From contig CAJNDS010002407.1 in the NCBI GenBank assembly GCA_905221605.1, forward strand, positions 172,501 through 236,500: DNA of 64,000 nt. The letters are read 5' to 3'. Source of the DNA: Symbiodinium natans. Its lineage: Eukaryota > Sar > Dinophyceae > Suessiales > Symbiodiniaceae. A program made the translations under genes and the position numbers. The stretch's first letter is position 1. Each line of letters starts with the position of its first letter. Positions 1 to 10,113 of the stretch are shown one piece after another. The notes below the pieces were generated by a model, which worked only from the letters and a program-made list of their open reading frames with translations, made no database searches and was not told the DNA's origin.

Positions 1-60
1 CGACACCCTCTTCAGGTGCGTTGAGAACGAGCTTCGGTATCTCGACGTATAGCAGAGCGG

Positions 61-82
61 GTGGGGGGGGGGGGGGGGGGGG
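61..82. repeat. Poly-G tract
   Basis: Run of about 20 G residues (one T near its start). Similar G or C runs of 10-25 recur at about 6303, 6507-6542, 6915-6975, 28335, 39855, 46950, 49112-49165, 57737, 57830 and 63885. Confidence 0.95.
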
Positions 83-228
83 TTCTGGTCTGGGTTATGG
101 GGTTCACTTTTTCGGTGCTCTTTGCGGCATTGAGCTTCCAGCCTGTACAGCAGAGATGCCGCAGCGCGTGTACAGAGGCACATGCTTTCGAGCCGTTTGC
201 TTGCGAACGTGGAAAGAAGGGAACTGGG

Positions 229-540
229 TTTTGGAGTACTACACCTGTTTTTTTTTTTTGGTTCTGGGTTCCGGTTATAGCTACTTTATGCCTAAGAAGC
301 TTGGTAGACCAGTGGTAGCCTTCTCCCTTTTTTGGTTCTGGGTTCCCTTGTGAAGTAACCAACGCAAAACAGGGTGCCCTTATTTTAATATGATTACTGG
401 GCTACCATGACTAAAGTTCCTTTTGGGGTCCATATACCCTAAACCCTTAACCCTTCACCCTAAACCCTGTTAGGGTTCATATACCCTAAACCCTTAACCC
501 TTCACCCTAAACCCGAAAAAGGTCTACTCCAAAGTAGGGG
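229..540. mobile_element. MITE-4 copy split by nested insertions
   Basis: The left terminal part (TTTGGAGTACTAC, about 229-298) and the right terminal part (GTCTACTCCAAA, about 517-535) of one inverted-repeat element are separated by a MITE-5 copy (about 300-410) and CCCTAAA arrays (429-515). Intact copies lie at 21146-21252, 34242-34410 and 43796-43907, showing what the uninterrupted element looks like. Non-autonomous; no transposase seen. Confidence 0.7.
300..410. mobile_element. MITE-5 copy
   Basis: Imperfect terminal inverted repeats: TGGTAGACCAGTGGTAGCC at the left against ATTACTGGGCTACCA at the right. Inside are paired GGTTC and AACC blocks. Related copies lie at about 7737-7815, 25840-25925, 52320-52436 and 61852-61951. 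Confidence 0.7.
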
Positions 541-1035
541 AAGCCCTCGCCGGCGTAGCGGTGGCTGCAGCCGGGGTTGGTGAACTGAACAGGAACCCTA
601 AGGGTCCATGTACCTAAATCGGGTTGAGGGTTTAGGGTTTAGGGTTTAGGGTTTAGGGTTCAGGGTTCAGGGTTTAGGGTTTGGGGTTTAGTGTTTCGGG
701 GGGAGTGCTGGGGCCCTTAAAGTGCTTTCTGTCTTGGGACTTTGCGATCCATTTTGACATTTTGATGTCAACTAAAGGCTTCCACCCTGAATGAGCAAGG
801 AGGGCATGTTTCATGATGCGCTCAGCTGACCGACCTAGACGTCTTTGGATCGATTTTGGGGCTTTACAGGCTCCCAGAATCAGAAGCAGGTGGGTTACCC
901 TAAGCTAAACCCTAAACCCTAAACCCGAAACCCTAAACCCTAAATCCTAAACCCTAAACCCTAAACCCTACGCCCTAACCCCTAAACCCTAAACCCTAAA
1001 ACCTAAACTGCTGGTTTTTCTGTTGCTCGTGGCAG

Positions 1036-1125
1036 GCGCTGAATGACCTTGTTCGCAAGCACCCCCCGACGCTGGAGGATGCCGGGGGTTGTGCAAACAC
1101 CTCCAGTTGCAAGGCAGACTCTTAA
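1036..1125 (+). CDS. Probable exon, unknown protein
   Basis: The segment follows a good acceptor (pyrimidines then GGCAG) and stays open for 29 codons to TAA at 1123-1125, reading ALNDLVRKHPPTLEDAGG at its start. CCCTAAA repeats lie upstream. AAG|GC near 1113 could be a GC donor instead of the stop being used. I do not recognise the protein. Confidence 0.4.
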   Translation, partial: ALNDLVRKHPPTLEDAGGCANTSSCKADS

Positions 1126-1490
1126 AAAGCTTCACCCTGGCCCTAGACCCTATAAACCCTAAAAAGACTCAGAAAGCTTCACCCTGATCCTGAGCAGAAA
1201 AGCGTCCTGAGAGATGACAGGACATAACCACGAGTTTGCTCAGACGTTGCTTGGGGCTCACGTTTCTTAGGACAAAATGGGGGTTTCCGAAATCAGGACC
1301 CCAAATATAGACCCCCCAAAAGTAGGATTCCCATAGAATAAGGGCCCCAAGAAGGTACCCTAAATCATTCGCAAGTGAGGAGATTGCCACATGGGGTGGC
1401 AGAGAGATGCTGGAGGAGGCTCTGTGGGGAAGTCTGGGTTCAAGGTTTAGAGTTTTGGGTTTAGGGTTTAGGGTTTAGGGTTCAGGGGAG

Positions 1491-1605
1491 CTAGAGCCCA
1501 CAGTAGGCTCCTATTCGCCTCTTTTTAGGGCTTAGGTTCCCTCATCTAACCCCGGTTAACCAAAAAGGGCACCTTTTTACAATCCTAGGTTACTCTTGGG
1601 TCTAG
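1491..1605. mobile_element. MITE-3 copy
   Basis: The element runs from CTAGAGCCCACAGTAGG to TACTCTTGGGTCTAG; the ends are inverted repeats beginning CTAG. MITE-3 is the commonest family here (also about 5198-5305, 9678-9785, 22445-22560, 25764-25984, 26848-27015, 40042-40160, 56471-56582, 62535-62642, 63527-63640). The ends can supply a GT or GA donor and an AG acceptor. Confidence 0.8.
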
Positions 1606-1774
1606 CTGAAGGAAGTCATCTGTTTCTGGGCTCTTGCTCAGGAGCTTGAAATCAGTTACCGGCGTGAACTTACCTCCGCACCCTGTCTTGCTATAGAGAC
1701 CTATTCTAGCTCCTAAACCCTAAACCCTAAACCCTAAACCCTAAACCCTAAACCCTAAACCCTAAACCTTTCAG

Positions 1775-1996
1775 ATCCTCGACAAGAACCCAGGCTTGAC
1801 ATACTACTGGGAGCTTCATGGGCAGGTAGTTCTATCTGGGGCTAAGAAGGTGGGTAGCCCTAAACCCTGAATCCTAAACCCTAAACCCTCTGGGCCTCTG
1901 TTTGAGTTGTTGGGCCCCTCTCCCGTGCTTGAAGAGGTCGAGGAGGAGTGGGCCGAGAAAGACGAGCGCCGCCCCCGGCGGCGCATCTTCCTCTAG
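1775..1996 (+). CDS. Two exons of an unknown gene
   Basis: Exon 1775-1849 follows CCTTTCAG and ends at AAGAAG|GTGGGT; it gives exactly 25 codons (ILDKNPGLTYYWELHGQVVL...). A second exon from about 1907 reads acidic then basic residues (VLEEVEEEWAEKDERRPRRR) to TAG at 1994-1996. Together they look like the 3' end of a gene. The intron between them holds CCCTAAA repeats. Family not recognised. Confidence 0.55.
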
Positions 1997-2205
1997 CTGA
2001 CCTAAACCCTAAACCCTATAAACCCTAAACTCCCATACTCCCAGGCGTTTAGGGTTATATGTTTAGGGTTTAGAACCCTAAACCCTGAACTGCCAGCCGT
2101 TCAGGGCTTGAGGTTGTAAACCCTAAAACTCCCAAAAAAGTCCCCTGTTTTGAGGGGGCCTCCAGTGGCCTTCTAGGTGGAAGGGTTTAGAGTCTATCCA
2201 GCCCT

Positions 2206-2310
2206 CAGGGTCCATGTACCTTATTGGTATACACTTGGGCCCCAAAGTCCCTAGATAGGAAGTACTTTAAGGCCCAAGTATTCCCTATGCAGGTACATGG
2301 ACCCTTAGGG
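2206..2310. mobile_element. MITE-2 copy
   Basis: Terminal inverted repeats CAGGGTCCATGTACC and GGTACATGGACCCTTAGGG surround a conserved centre (CTTGGGCCCCAAAGTCCCTA). Other copies: 12081-12236, 26417-26529, 27073-27185, 38646-38749, 61646-61836; partial copies at 19655-19716, 55090-55149 and 56806-56875. Confidence 0.85.
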
Positions 2311-2983
2311 TAAGGGAAGTTACATGGTCACTAAACCCTAAACCCTAAACCCTACCCATGTTGGTCCCTTACCTTCTTTGAAGGGTCCTGAGGCCCTAGG
2401 GTTTTTTTACGAGGTATGTCAGGGGTATATAAGGGCAGGCAACGGCCCTTCCGAAGTTCGAACCCCTAAACCCGAAACCCTAAACCCGAAACCGAAACCC
2501 TAAACCCTAAACCCTAAGCCCTAAACCCTAAGGCCTAAACCCTAAACCCTAAACCCGAAGCCATAAGCCCCAAACCCTATTCAGGGAGCAGGTAGCTACC
2601 CGAAGAGTTTAGGCGTTGGGCCTCCAAGTTTGAAGGTCCAACACCCTCATGCGGAAATAAGGCGACATGGCCTCTCAGAGTTCAGGGTTTAGGGTTCAGG
2701 GTTTAGGGTTTAGGGTTTATGGTTTAGGGAATTAGGGTTTAGGGTTTAGGGTTGAAGGGTAAGTTCTCCAGAATCTAACACCCCAAGCAAGCCGCAACCT
2801 CAACAAGCCCTCACAAGGCACTCCACAGCTTGCTGTACGGTGTTGTGGTGTTGGGGTGTTGTGTGTTTGGGGTTTAGGGTGTAGGGTTTAGGGTTTAGGG
2901 CTTAGGGCTTAGGGCTTAGGGTTTAGAGTTTAGGGTTTTTGGGTTTATGGTTTAGGGTTGATAATTAAGGCTTAGGGTTCAGG

Positions 2984-3288
2984 GAAATTTGCCGGAGCCG
3001 AGGATGATCTACCTGCACATCCTCAACCTCAAAAGGCGCCTTCGCAAAGTGAAGGACTTTCCGACACCTCGTCCGGGCAGGTCCTTGGGGTATGTTATTG
3101 CACTCTTTTCCAGGGGGGCTCAAGAGCCCGCAACCTGACAAATCCCGGAGACTGCCTAGGCATGGGGGTGTGGGGTTATATGGTTTACAGGGTGGGCCAC
3201 GAAGAGAAAGCCCTGAACCCCTGATTCCCACGCCTGAAGTAGCCCCCACAAGCGCGAAGGAGGCACCAGCCAGCCCCGACTTTTCGTT
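2984..3288 (+). CDS. Two exons, Ser/Pro-rich unknown protein
   Basis: Exon 2984-3080 (AGAEDDLPAHPQPQKAPSQS then EGLSDTSSGQ) ends CGGGCAG|GTCCTT in phase 0. The next acceptor, TTTACAG at 3184-3190, opens an exon in the same phase (GGPRRESPEPLIPTPEVAPT...) to about 3288. The matched phase supports one transcript. The low-complexity composition suggests a disordered region. Confidence 0.5.
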
Positions 3289-3549
3289 GTCCCTAAACCG
3301 TAAACCCTAAACCCTAAACCCTAAACCCTAAACCTCCTGAGGCTGTTGACCGTGAAGGAAGTCTGGGGCCGTAGTGATTCAGGGCTGAGAGGCTCAGGAC
3401 TTTGGGTTTGGGGTCGGAGCGGAAGGCGAGGGTTCTTGTGGTTTAGGGTTTGGGCCTTGGGGTTTAGGGTTTAGGGAGGTGGGGTTTCGGATTCAGGGTT
3501 TAAGGTTTAGAGGGTTTAGGGTTGAGGGGCGCTGTCGTTACTCTTTGGC

Positions 3550-3852
3550 ATGCGGTCGGTGCGTAGCAACTGGCATCCGCGAAGGACGTCAAATGCATCC
3601 GCAAGAAGAAAGAGGCTTCTGCGGAGGGTTTATAGGGTTTGTAGGGTTGATAGGGTTTGGCTGGCAGGGCTTATAGGGAGGGCTTGTAGAGTTTATAGGG
3701 TTGGGTTCATATCGGGCTTACAGGGCATTACAGGGTTTAAAGGGTTAAGGGCCAGACAGGGGGGGGTGTTCGGGTCCGGGAGGCGTCGCACCTTCTTGAC
3801 TCGAGTTCGTGATCCTTTCCCTGAGGTCTTTAGGTTGAAGAAATCACCCTAA
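3550..3852 (+). CDS. Possible Arg-rich exon(s), unknown
   Basis: An ATG at 3550 opens MRSVRSNWHPRRTSNASARR, reaching a possible donor GGAG|GGTTTATAGG near 3627. A second Arg-rich stretch (RRRTFLTRVRDPFPEVFRLK) ends at about 3852 with a stop that is part of CCCTAAA. The sequence between is degenerate telomere-type repeat, so an intron is likelier than one long frame. Confidence 0.35.
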   Translation: MRSVRSNWHPRRTSNASARRKRLLRRVYRVCRVDRVWLAGLIGRACRVYRVGFISGLQGITGFKGLRARQGGVFGSGRRRTFLTRVRDPFPEVFRLKKSP

Positions 3853-4206
3853 ACCCTAAACCCTAAACCCTAAACCCTAAACCCCGTAATCCTACTTCAC
3901 CCTCGGGCCTTCAGATAGTTCACGGGTTTACAGGGCTTAAGGGTTCAGTTTTCAGGCCTAAACCCTGTAAACCGCGGACTCGAAGCCCAAACCCCCAAAC
4001 CCTATAACCCCATAAGCCCTAAACCCTAAGCCCCTGAAAACCCTAAATCCTAAACCTCAAACCCCCAACCCTAAACCCTAAACCAAACCCTAAACCCCTA
4101 AAGCTAAAACCCTAAACCCCAAACCCCTAAACCCTAAACCCCTGCACCTAAAACCCTTCACCCCAAACCAAACCCTAAACCCCCAAACCTCTAAAGGGAC
4201 TTGCAG

Positions 4207-4293
4207 GCGGCGGTGCCAGCCGCAGACCTTGTCCGGATCCGCGGGTTCTGCCCTCAGAGGTGGCCTTTGCCCGGCATGCCCCCCGCGGTCACC
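4207..4293 (+). CDS. Possible exon, unknown
   Basis: Follows GACTTGCAG; open (AAVPAADLVRIRGFCPQR), with donors at 4259 (GTGGCC) or at the GGGGTTTAGGG near 4293. CCCTAAA repeats precede it and TTTAGGG repeats follow. Confidence 0.35.
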
Positions 4294-5005
4294 TTAGGGG
4301 TTTAGGGTTTAGGGTTTGTTTAGGGTTTAGGGTGTGCTTAGGGTTTTGGGGTTTTGGGGTTCTGGGGTTTTGGGGTTTTGGGGGTTTTGGGCTTAGAGTT
4401 TGTTCAGCGGAGGGGTTTTGGGCTGAGGGGTTTGGGTTGCCCGAATCAAAGCCCCAAGCCCTGTCTCCTTCAGTTCTTTTTTGGGATCTGGGTTCATGTA
4501 CAACTATCGCAGATGCTTACTGCGCGTTCATATTCTTGCTGGGCTATCTAAATCAGGGTTTGATGTATATACTATTACTACATAGGTAAATTTCCAGGTA
4601 AATGGAGCCTTTAGGTTTTTGTGTGTGGGGGGGGACAGCCCTCAACCACAAAACCCTAAACCCTACACCCTAAACCCTTCTTACATGGCTTTTAACGCTT
4701 CAGGGCTGGGGTTGAGGGGCGGCCTTAGGTTCAGGATTTTGGCTTACTTACTTTGCCAAAAGTTGAACTTTAAACTGTTATGGCTTTCCTTATTTAGTAG
4801 GAATATTCAAGTTTTGCCTGGTACTTGTTGCTTTTCCTTATTTTGTAGGAATGTTAAAGTTCAACCTGTTTCCTTCCTTGGCCTTTGAAGTCAGATTAGG
4901 ATTGTTTTCAAACCCAAAACCCAAAACCCTAAACCCTAAACCCTAAACCCTAAACCCTAAACCCTAAACCCTAAACCCTAAACCCCAACTCGACCTTCAC
5001 ACAAG

Positions 5006-5059
5006 GTGCTTCGAGGCCATCGATGTTGATGGAGTTGGGCACATTACAGAGGCCTGGGG
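5006..5059 (+). CDS. EF-hand exon (calcium-binding protein, gene C)
   Basis: After acceptor ACACAAG the frame reads CFEAIDVDGVGHITEAWG and ends at GG|GTGGGT. FEAIDVDGVGHITEAW fits the EF-hand pattern: hydrophobic helix, then D-x-D-G-x-G-x-I. It may belong with the terminal EF-hand exon at 7872-7943, the exons between being uncertain. A role in calcium sensing is inferred from the family. Confidence 0.6.
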
Positions 5060-5923
5060 GTGGGTGGGGCCTTTTGAGCTACAGGTTTTTCAGAGTCCTA
5101 GACTTAGAGGGTTCAGAGTTTAGGGTACAGGGTTTGTAGGGTCCTAGTTTCAGAGGGTTTAGGGTTGAATTATGGTTCAGGGTTTAGGGTTTTTTGAGAG
5201 CCCAGATTAGGCCCTTATTGGCTTTTGGTAGCGTTGGGGTTCCCTCAAAAAAAACCCTTAAGCCAAAAAGGGCACCGCTTTTTATTCCTGGCTACCCTTG
5301 GGTGTATTCCGGGAAATTTGGAGGTTCAGCGGTTTAGGATTTTAGGAGTTTACTTGGGAAGGAGGGCTTCGGCCCGGCAAGCGCTACAGGGTTCAGGGTT
5401 CAGTGTAGGGGATTTAGGGTTTAGGGTTTAGGGTTTAGGGTTACTGTATGTCATGCTTGAACTAGGGGGCTTCCGGGTTCACTCAAGCTTTCTGCTTTGG
5501 GGTTACTGGACTTTCAGGGTCTAATTTTGGTGTTAAAGGAGCAGTCTTAAGCCTTGGACCCCTGTTGTTTTTTTTGTCTTTGGAGTTCAGTCTTGAGGCC
5601 CAGACCCCAGAAGCCTGAACCCTGCACCCTGCACTACACCCTGTCACCCAGAACCTCCAGACCAACCCCCTTCAAACAACACCCTAAATGAAATAACACA
5701 CCCCCTCCCTGAAACAAACAAATACAAGAACAACGAACCAACTGCACTGACCTTAAACCCCCCCGACACCCAAAAGCATAGACCCTTAAGCCCAAACCCT
5801 AAAGCCTCAACCCATACCCAAGAAACCACACTAAACCAACCCTAAACCCTAGATTTTAGCTACACGGCCCCTTAGGGTATAATAAGTCCCCCTTTGCACC
5901 CTATTTTTGGGGCCGGGGGGGAG

Positions 5924-6022
5924 AAGCCCAAAAGCCCCAAAAAGACTCCTGCGAAGGAGGGCCTGGGCGTGGCCTTCCAGATGATCGGGATGAAGCCAGG
6001 GGCTAAAGGGCTTAGTAGCTGA
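5924..6022 (+). CDS. Possible Lys-rich terminal exon
   Basis: The open frame KPKSPKKTPAKEGLGVAFQM continues IGMKPGAKGLSS to TGA at 6020-6022. It starts just after a G-rich stretch and has no clear acceptor. Confidence 0.35.
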   Translation, partial: KPKSPKKTPAKEGLGVAFQMIGMKPGAKGLSS

Positions 6023-6156
6023 GTGAGTACACTTTACACTTCTTTGGGATACTATAATCCCTACAAAACTAGAAAATGTACACTCGTTGGGGGCTTATGA
6101 ACTCAGCAACTAAGAGGGGTTTAGGAGGTTTGGGGAGCTTTTGGGGTTTAAAGATT

Positions 6157-6253
6157 GGGATGTTCCCCCTTATACTAACCGTCCTTAAGAGGATCTATAC
6201 TAGGGGGTAATATAATCCCTATCAAGGACTGTTAGTTTCAGGGGGAACATCCC
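6157..6253. mobile_element. MITE-1 copy
   Basis: Terminal inverted repeats GGGATGTTCCCCCTTATACT and its complement at the right end, with the inner AGGACTGTTAG block also inverted. Other copies: 29169-29264, 29802-29969, 32591-32693, 33054-33168, 36323-36405, 36811-36924, 40376-40466, 48189-48308; partial at 9519-9627, 14793-14850, 19407-19485 and 46086-46130. No transposase. Confidence 0.9.
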
Positions 6254-6506
6254 AAAGTTTTGGGTTTGTGGGGCTTACAGTCTTCGGGTAGTTCCACGCT
6301 GCCGGGGGGGGGGGGGGGCATCACAAATACCGTCTTATTACAACCCCTCAAAAGCCTTGATAGATGCTGGGAGAATGGACCATCAACCTCGTATGACTTA
6401 CTTTTAGGGTTTAGGCGTTTAGGTTTAAGGTTTAGAGTTTAGGATTTCCTGCTTGCCATTGTCCGGGTAGGCCCTTGGGATATAGATATGGTTCAGCGTC
6501 GAGCGT

Positions 6507-6932
6507 CCTGGGCCCCCCCCCCCCATGGTATCCCCCCCCCCCCAAGTCTACTCTACGGTCCCTAAACCCTAAACCCTAAACCCTAAACCCCCAAACCCTA
6601 AACCCTAAACCCTAAACCCTAAAACCTAAACCCTAACCCTAAACCCTAAACCTTAAGTCTTAAACCTTAAACCCTAAACCCTAAAACCCTGAACCCTAAA
6701 CCCTAACCCTAAAACCAACCCCCAACCACACCACAGGGGGGGGGGGATCATCTTAGTACCCCATCCGCGCGTTAAACCCTAAAGCCTAAACCCTAAACCC
6801 TAAGACCCTAAACCGTAAACCCTAAACCCTAAACCCTAAAACCCTAAAACCCTAAAACCCTAAACCCTAAACCCTAAACCCTAAAACCCTAAAACCAACC
6901 CCCAACCACACCACAGAGGGGGGGGGGGGGGT

Positions 6933-6963
<31 letters not shown>

Positions 6964-6975
6964 AGGGGGGGGGGG
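6507..6975. repeat. Alternating poly-C, CCCTAAA and poly-G block
   Basis: Two poly-C runs (6513-6542) and two long CCCTAAA arrays (6561-6720, 6776-6892). Each array is followed by the same short segment (AACCAACCCCCAACCACACC, then ACAG and a G run), so array, tag and poly-G form a duplicated unit of about 190 bp. No gene seen. Confidence 0.8.
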
Positions 6976-7097
6976 CCCGCCGGGGCTGAATCATATATGC
7001 GATTTTGTTTCTTGCTTATGTATCGTTACCTTCTTGGTCTGAAGAAGAGGGTTTGACGGGCCAACCTCGTTGTGCGCAGCTCTTCGTCTTGCGTAAG

Positions 7098-7230
7098 GCT
7101 GAATGTCGAGGAGCTCCACGAGAAGTTCACGAAGGCCCGTTTGGCCGGACAGGGTGGTAATTCGTCAGTGTTTCGGTTCCACCTCTCCAAAGCATCACCC
7201 ATAAAAGAAGTCTACGCGTCTAAGGCGTAG
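7098..7230 (+). CDS. Terminal exon, unknown protein
   Basis: A 43-codon open stretch from about 7098 to TAG at 7228-7230 reads LNVEELHEKFTKARLAGQGG and then SVFRFHLSKASPIKEVYASK. It looks strongly coding, with no repeat inside. The likely acceptor is GCGTAAG. CCCTAAA follows the stop. Confidence 0.5.
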
Positions 7231-7301
7231 CAAAACCCTAAACCCTAAACCCTGAACCCATAACAAAGGGCGCCCTGAACCCTAACCTCCCTTAATGAGC
7301 A

Positions 7302-7517
7302 ATGCGACGGTGTCAACTGACTCAGACTGACGTGGTTTTGGCTGTTCATGGAGCCGTGGAGAAAGAGACTTCCCAAGAAGCTATGTACGAGCAGCTATGT
7401 GTCGGCTATGTTCGTTTGGCGTTTTTGGCGCGCTTAGCGGCCCCACTGAAGGAATACTCTCCGAACTTTACCCAGGGGCTTATAGGGTGCAGGGACCCAA
7501 GTTGCCAAGTCCGATGA
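7302..7517 (+). CDS. Possible small gene or exon, 71 codons
   Basis: ATG at 7302, stop after 71 codons. It contains a plausible helical stretch (TDVVLAVHGAVEKETSQEAM) and then YEQLCVGYVRLAFLARLAAP. It has no telomere-type repeat and normal composition. I recognise no family; it could be an exon of gene C. Confidence 0.4.
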   Translation: MRRCQLTQTDVVLAVHGAVEKETSQEAMYEQLCVGYVRLAFLARLAAPLKEYSPNFTQGLIGCRDPSCQVR

Positions 7518-7871
7518 TAGTCGGGCCCTACTAGTTTTCATGAAACTTGGCCTCAAACCCGAGACCTACATAAATGCCCTGCGGATACTTGATATTTGCC
7601 CTTGCTGGGTTTCCGGACTATTTGTCAGAAGGATTAAAGAAAACGGGGGGGGGGGGGCGAGAAGGAGGGGGGGACGGGGGCAAACTGGGTTTGTGGACGG
7701 CCCTCGGGTTTTCTTAGCCCTAACCTCTAAACCCCTCATGGTAGCCCAGTGGTACCCTTTTCCCTTTGTTTGGTTCAAGGTTCGTTGTACCATGGTTACT
7801 GAGCTGCCAAGCCCTTATAATTAGGCCCCTCCCCTAAATCCAAAGCCCCTTGCGGGGGACGGTGTCGAAAG

Positions 7872-7943
7872 GCGGACTTGTCCGGCAATGGCGTCATCGA
7901 ATGGCCAGAGTTCCTGTCAATGATGTCACTGTCCATGCCTTAG
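7872..7943 (+). CDS. Terminal EF-hand exon (gene C)
   Basis: After GTCGAAAG the frame reads ADLSGNGVIEWPEFLSMMSL then SMP and TAG at 7941-7943. This is the second half of an EF-hand: the loop end S-G-N-G-V-I-E-W-P-E and the exit helix. It closely matches the corresponding exon of the next gene (SGQIEWDEFLFLMSK at 11837-11921), so the two are probably tandem paralogues. Confidence 0.65.
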   Translation, partial: ADLSGNGVIEWPEFLSMMSLSMP

Positions 7944-8493
7944 GGTGTCGGTCGTGCTTAAGGTTTAGGATTTACGGTTAAAGGTTTCAGGTTTAAAGTT
8001 TAGGATTTAGGGTTCGGAGGTTGTTGTTAGGGTTAAGGGTTTCGGGTTTAAGGTGTAGGGTTCAGGTTTCAGGATTTGGTGCTTAGGGTTGCCAATCTCG
8101 CTTACCCGGGGCAACCTACATGCCTCACAGGGAAGCTGCATGACTTGTTGCGACTTCAACGTTTCTTTAGAGTTGTTCTAGAGGTCCTTCTTGGGAGAAT
8201 TAGGGTTCCCAATTTTCAAGGTGAATATCGTGTCAGTTTGGAAACAGGTATTCCTGACCAACTCCATATAGGCTGCTCGCGAGGTGTTTAGTTGGGAAGT
8301 GCTTTGGGCGCTAGCTTGGCTGTTCCATGTCCACTTCCTTAGGTGCAGGGCTAAGGGTTTAGCGTTTGAGGTTTAGGATTTAGGGTTTAGGGTGAGTTTT
8401 TGTATCTGGGATCACCTTCTGAAGCGGGCGGTAGGGCTCCCCGAGCAGCCAGTCCGTTGCCCATCAAACCTGTTCCGAAAAATCTAAACCCCA

Positions 8494-8623
8494 TATTCGC
8501 CTTGGGGGCCGCATGAATCCAAAAATTGGGATCATCTACTCAATACTGCTATAATCCCGAAATAAGGGTATACGAACCACACACACACACACACCGTTTA
8601 GGGTTCATTTGGTCCTTAAGGTA
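8494..8623. mobile_element. MITE-7 copy (diverged)
   Basis: Matches the better preserved element at 30551-30655: a block resembling ATGAATCCAAAAATTGGGATC at the left, and TTTAGGGTTCATTTGGTCC at the right. It carries a short (AC)n tract (8578-8594). Confidence 0.5.
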
Positions 8624-8690
8624 CAGCGGACAAGCCCTACAAATCCCCAAGAAGCCCTATAAATGCTAGACGCCTCGTCAACCGCCAGCC

Positions 8691-8946
8691 CCGAACAACA
8701 CAAGAAGCAGATGCCAGCCTGTCGGAGCTTGAACAGGGTTTGGGCCTGTTGATGCGTTTTGGATTTGGGGGGGTGGAAGGGGGGTGGGGAGGGGGGGGAG
8801 AGGGCGGGGAGGGGGGCGGTTTAGGTACACCCAGAAACCCTAGGACCCTGAAACCCAGGTATGGCGGCGGCCAGGGACTGGAGAACGCCTTCACGGAGGA
8901 GTTGCTTGCGCGCGCGTGTGTTTTGTTGCGAAGAAGGGAGCTTTGA
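8691..8946 (+). CDS. Two possible exons, unknown
   Basis: About 8691-8737 reads EADASLSELEQ before a G-rich tract. About 8868-8946 reads GQGLENAFTEELLARACVLL then RRREL and TGA at 8944-8946. The G-rich tract between (8765-8820) is probably intronic. Confidence 0.35.
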
Positions 8947-9422
8947 GGGGCTCGAATGCGGGTGTTCCTAGACCTCCAAAATGCCCCCTGATCATGGGCC
9001 AGTGACCTGAGTTAACCCTGGATCCTAAACCCTAACCCCTGAATCCTGCTTCGGGTACAGAGTGGTATAGGGCCGGGCTGCGAGTTCAGAGTGGTCTAGG
9101 GCTTCGGGTTCTTGGAGTGTAGCGTGCAGCTCCTAGCCTAGGGTGTATGAGACTTGTAGGTTGTAGGGTTAGGAGCTTATGGTTGATTTTATCTCACTGT
9201 TTTTTGTTGTTCAATCTCTCTCCACTATTTTGTTTGTTTGGGGAGGGGGGGGAGGGGTGGTTCATGTTCTAGGTTGTGGGGCTTGGGCTTAGGCTGTCGC
9301 CTGAACCCTAAAGCCTGGGAGGGAGGGGTGCGGTTCGGGGTTTAGGGTGTAGGGTTTAGGGTTTAGGGTTAGGGTTTAGGGTTTAGGGTTTAGGGTTAAG
9401 GGGGCGTTTATCCCGTCCTCAG

Positions 9423-9913
9423 CTCTCCCTCAGCCGTTCCAACCAGGAGCGGCTTGCAGAACTCCGGGAGGCGGCCTTAACTGTTTTGCCCTTGGAATGT
9501 TCCGCCTTATGCAAACACTGTTTCATGGGGATTATAGTGTTTGGGGTGGTACTATGATCCCTATTCAGGACTGTTAGTATGATAATAGGGGGGGTACGAT
9601 AATCCCGATTAAGGACTGTCCCAATTCTGCCCCGAACAGCCTCGCCCCAAGGGTTTGGGGTTAAGGGCTTAGGGTTTCTAGGATTCACAAAAGCCCTTAT
9701 TTATTCCTTTTTAGGGTTTGGTTCCCTTTTAAGCCCCTTTAGACCAACAAAAAGCTACCCTCTTCATAAGCTCGCTTTTGGGTCTGGGCACGACATGTGA
9801 AGACCCTGGTCCTTTGCTCGGGGTACCGTTATTGATTATACAGGGTTGAGACATTTCTAGACATCCCACGAGGAAACCTGAATTTACAACACTTGCAATA
9901 CGGGATATTTTCG
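9423..9913 (+). CDS. Two upstream exons, probably of EF-hand gene E
   Basis: Exon from 9423 (after CGTCCTCAG) reads LSLSRSNQERLAELREAALT and on to about 9520, where a MITE-1-like sequence starts. Exon 9844-9913 follows TATACAG and ends TTTTCG|GTAAGG, a consensus donor, reading VETFLDIPRGNLNLQHLQYG. Placing them in the EF-hand gene downstream is inference from position only. Confidence 0.45.
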
Positions 9914-10113
9914 GTAAGGGCTTCAATTTGAGGGCTTGAGACCCTAAACCCTGCACCCTAAACCTGTGAACCTGCAGAGGTCGAAGGGCTTGAGGGTTCA
10001 GGCTGCCCCCGAGACTCGAAAACCTAAACCCTAAACCCTAAACCCCAAACCCCAAACCCTAAACCCTAAACCCTAAACCCTAAACCCCAGATTTGGATCC
10101 CTGGCCTTGGCAG

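Noticed and set aside
420-690. Chromosome end or subtelomere
   Set aside because: Telomere units occur in both orientations through all 64 kb, mixed with exons, and no terminal array is present at either edge.
3092-3310. 72-codon frame as one exon
   Set aside because: It crosses an acceptor (TTTACAG at 3190), and only the part after 3191 continues the upstream exon in phase.
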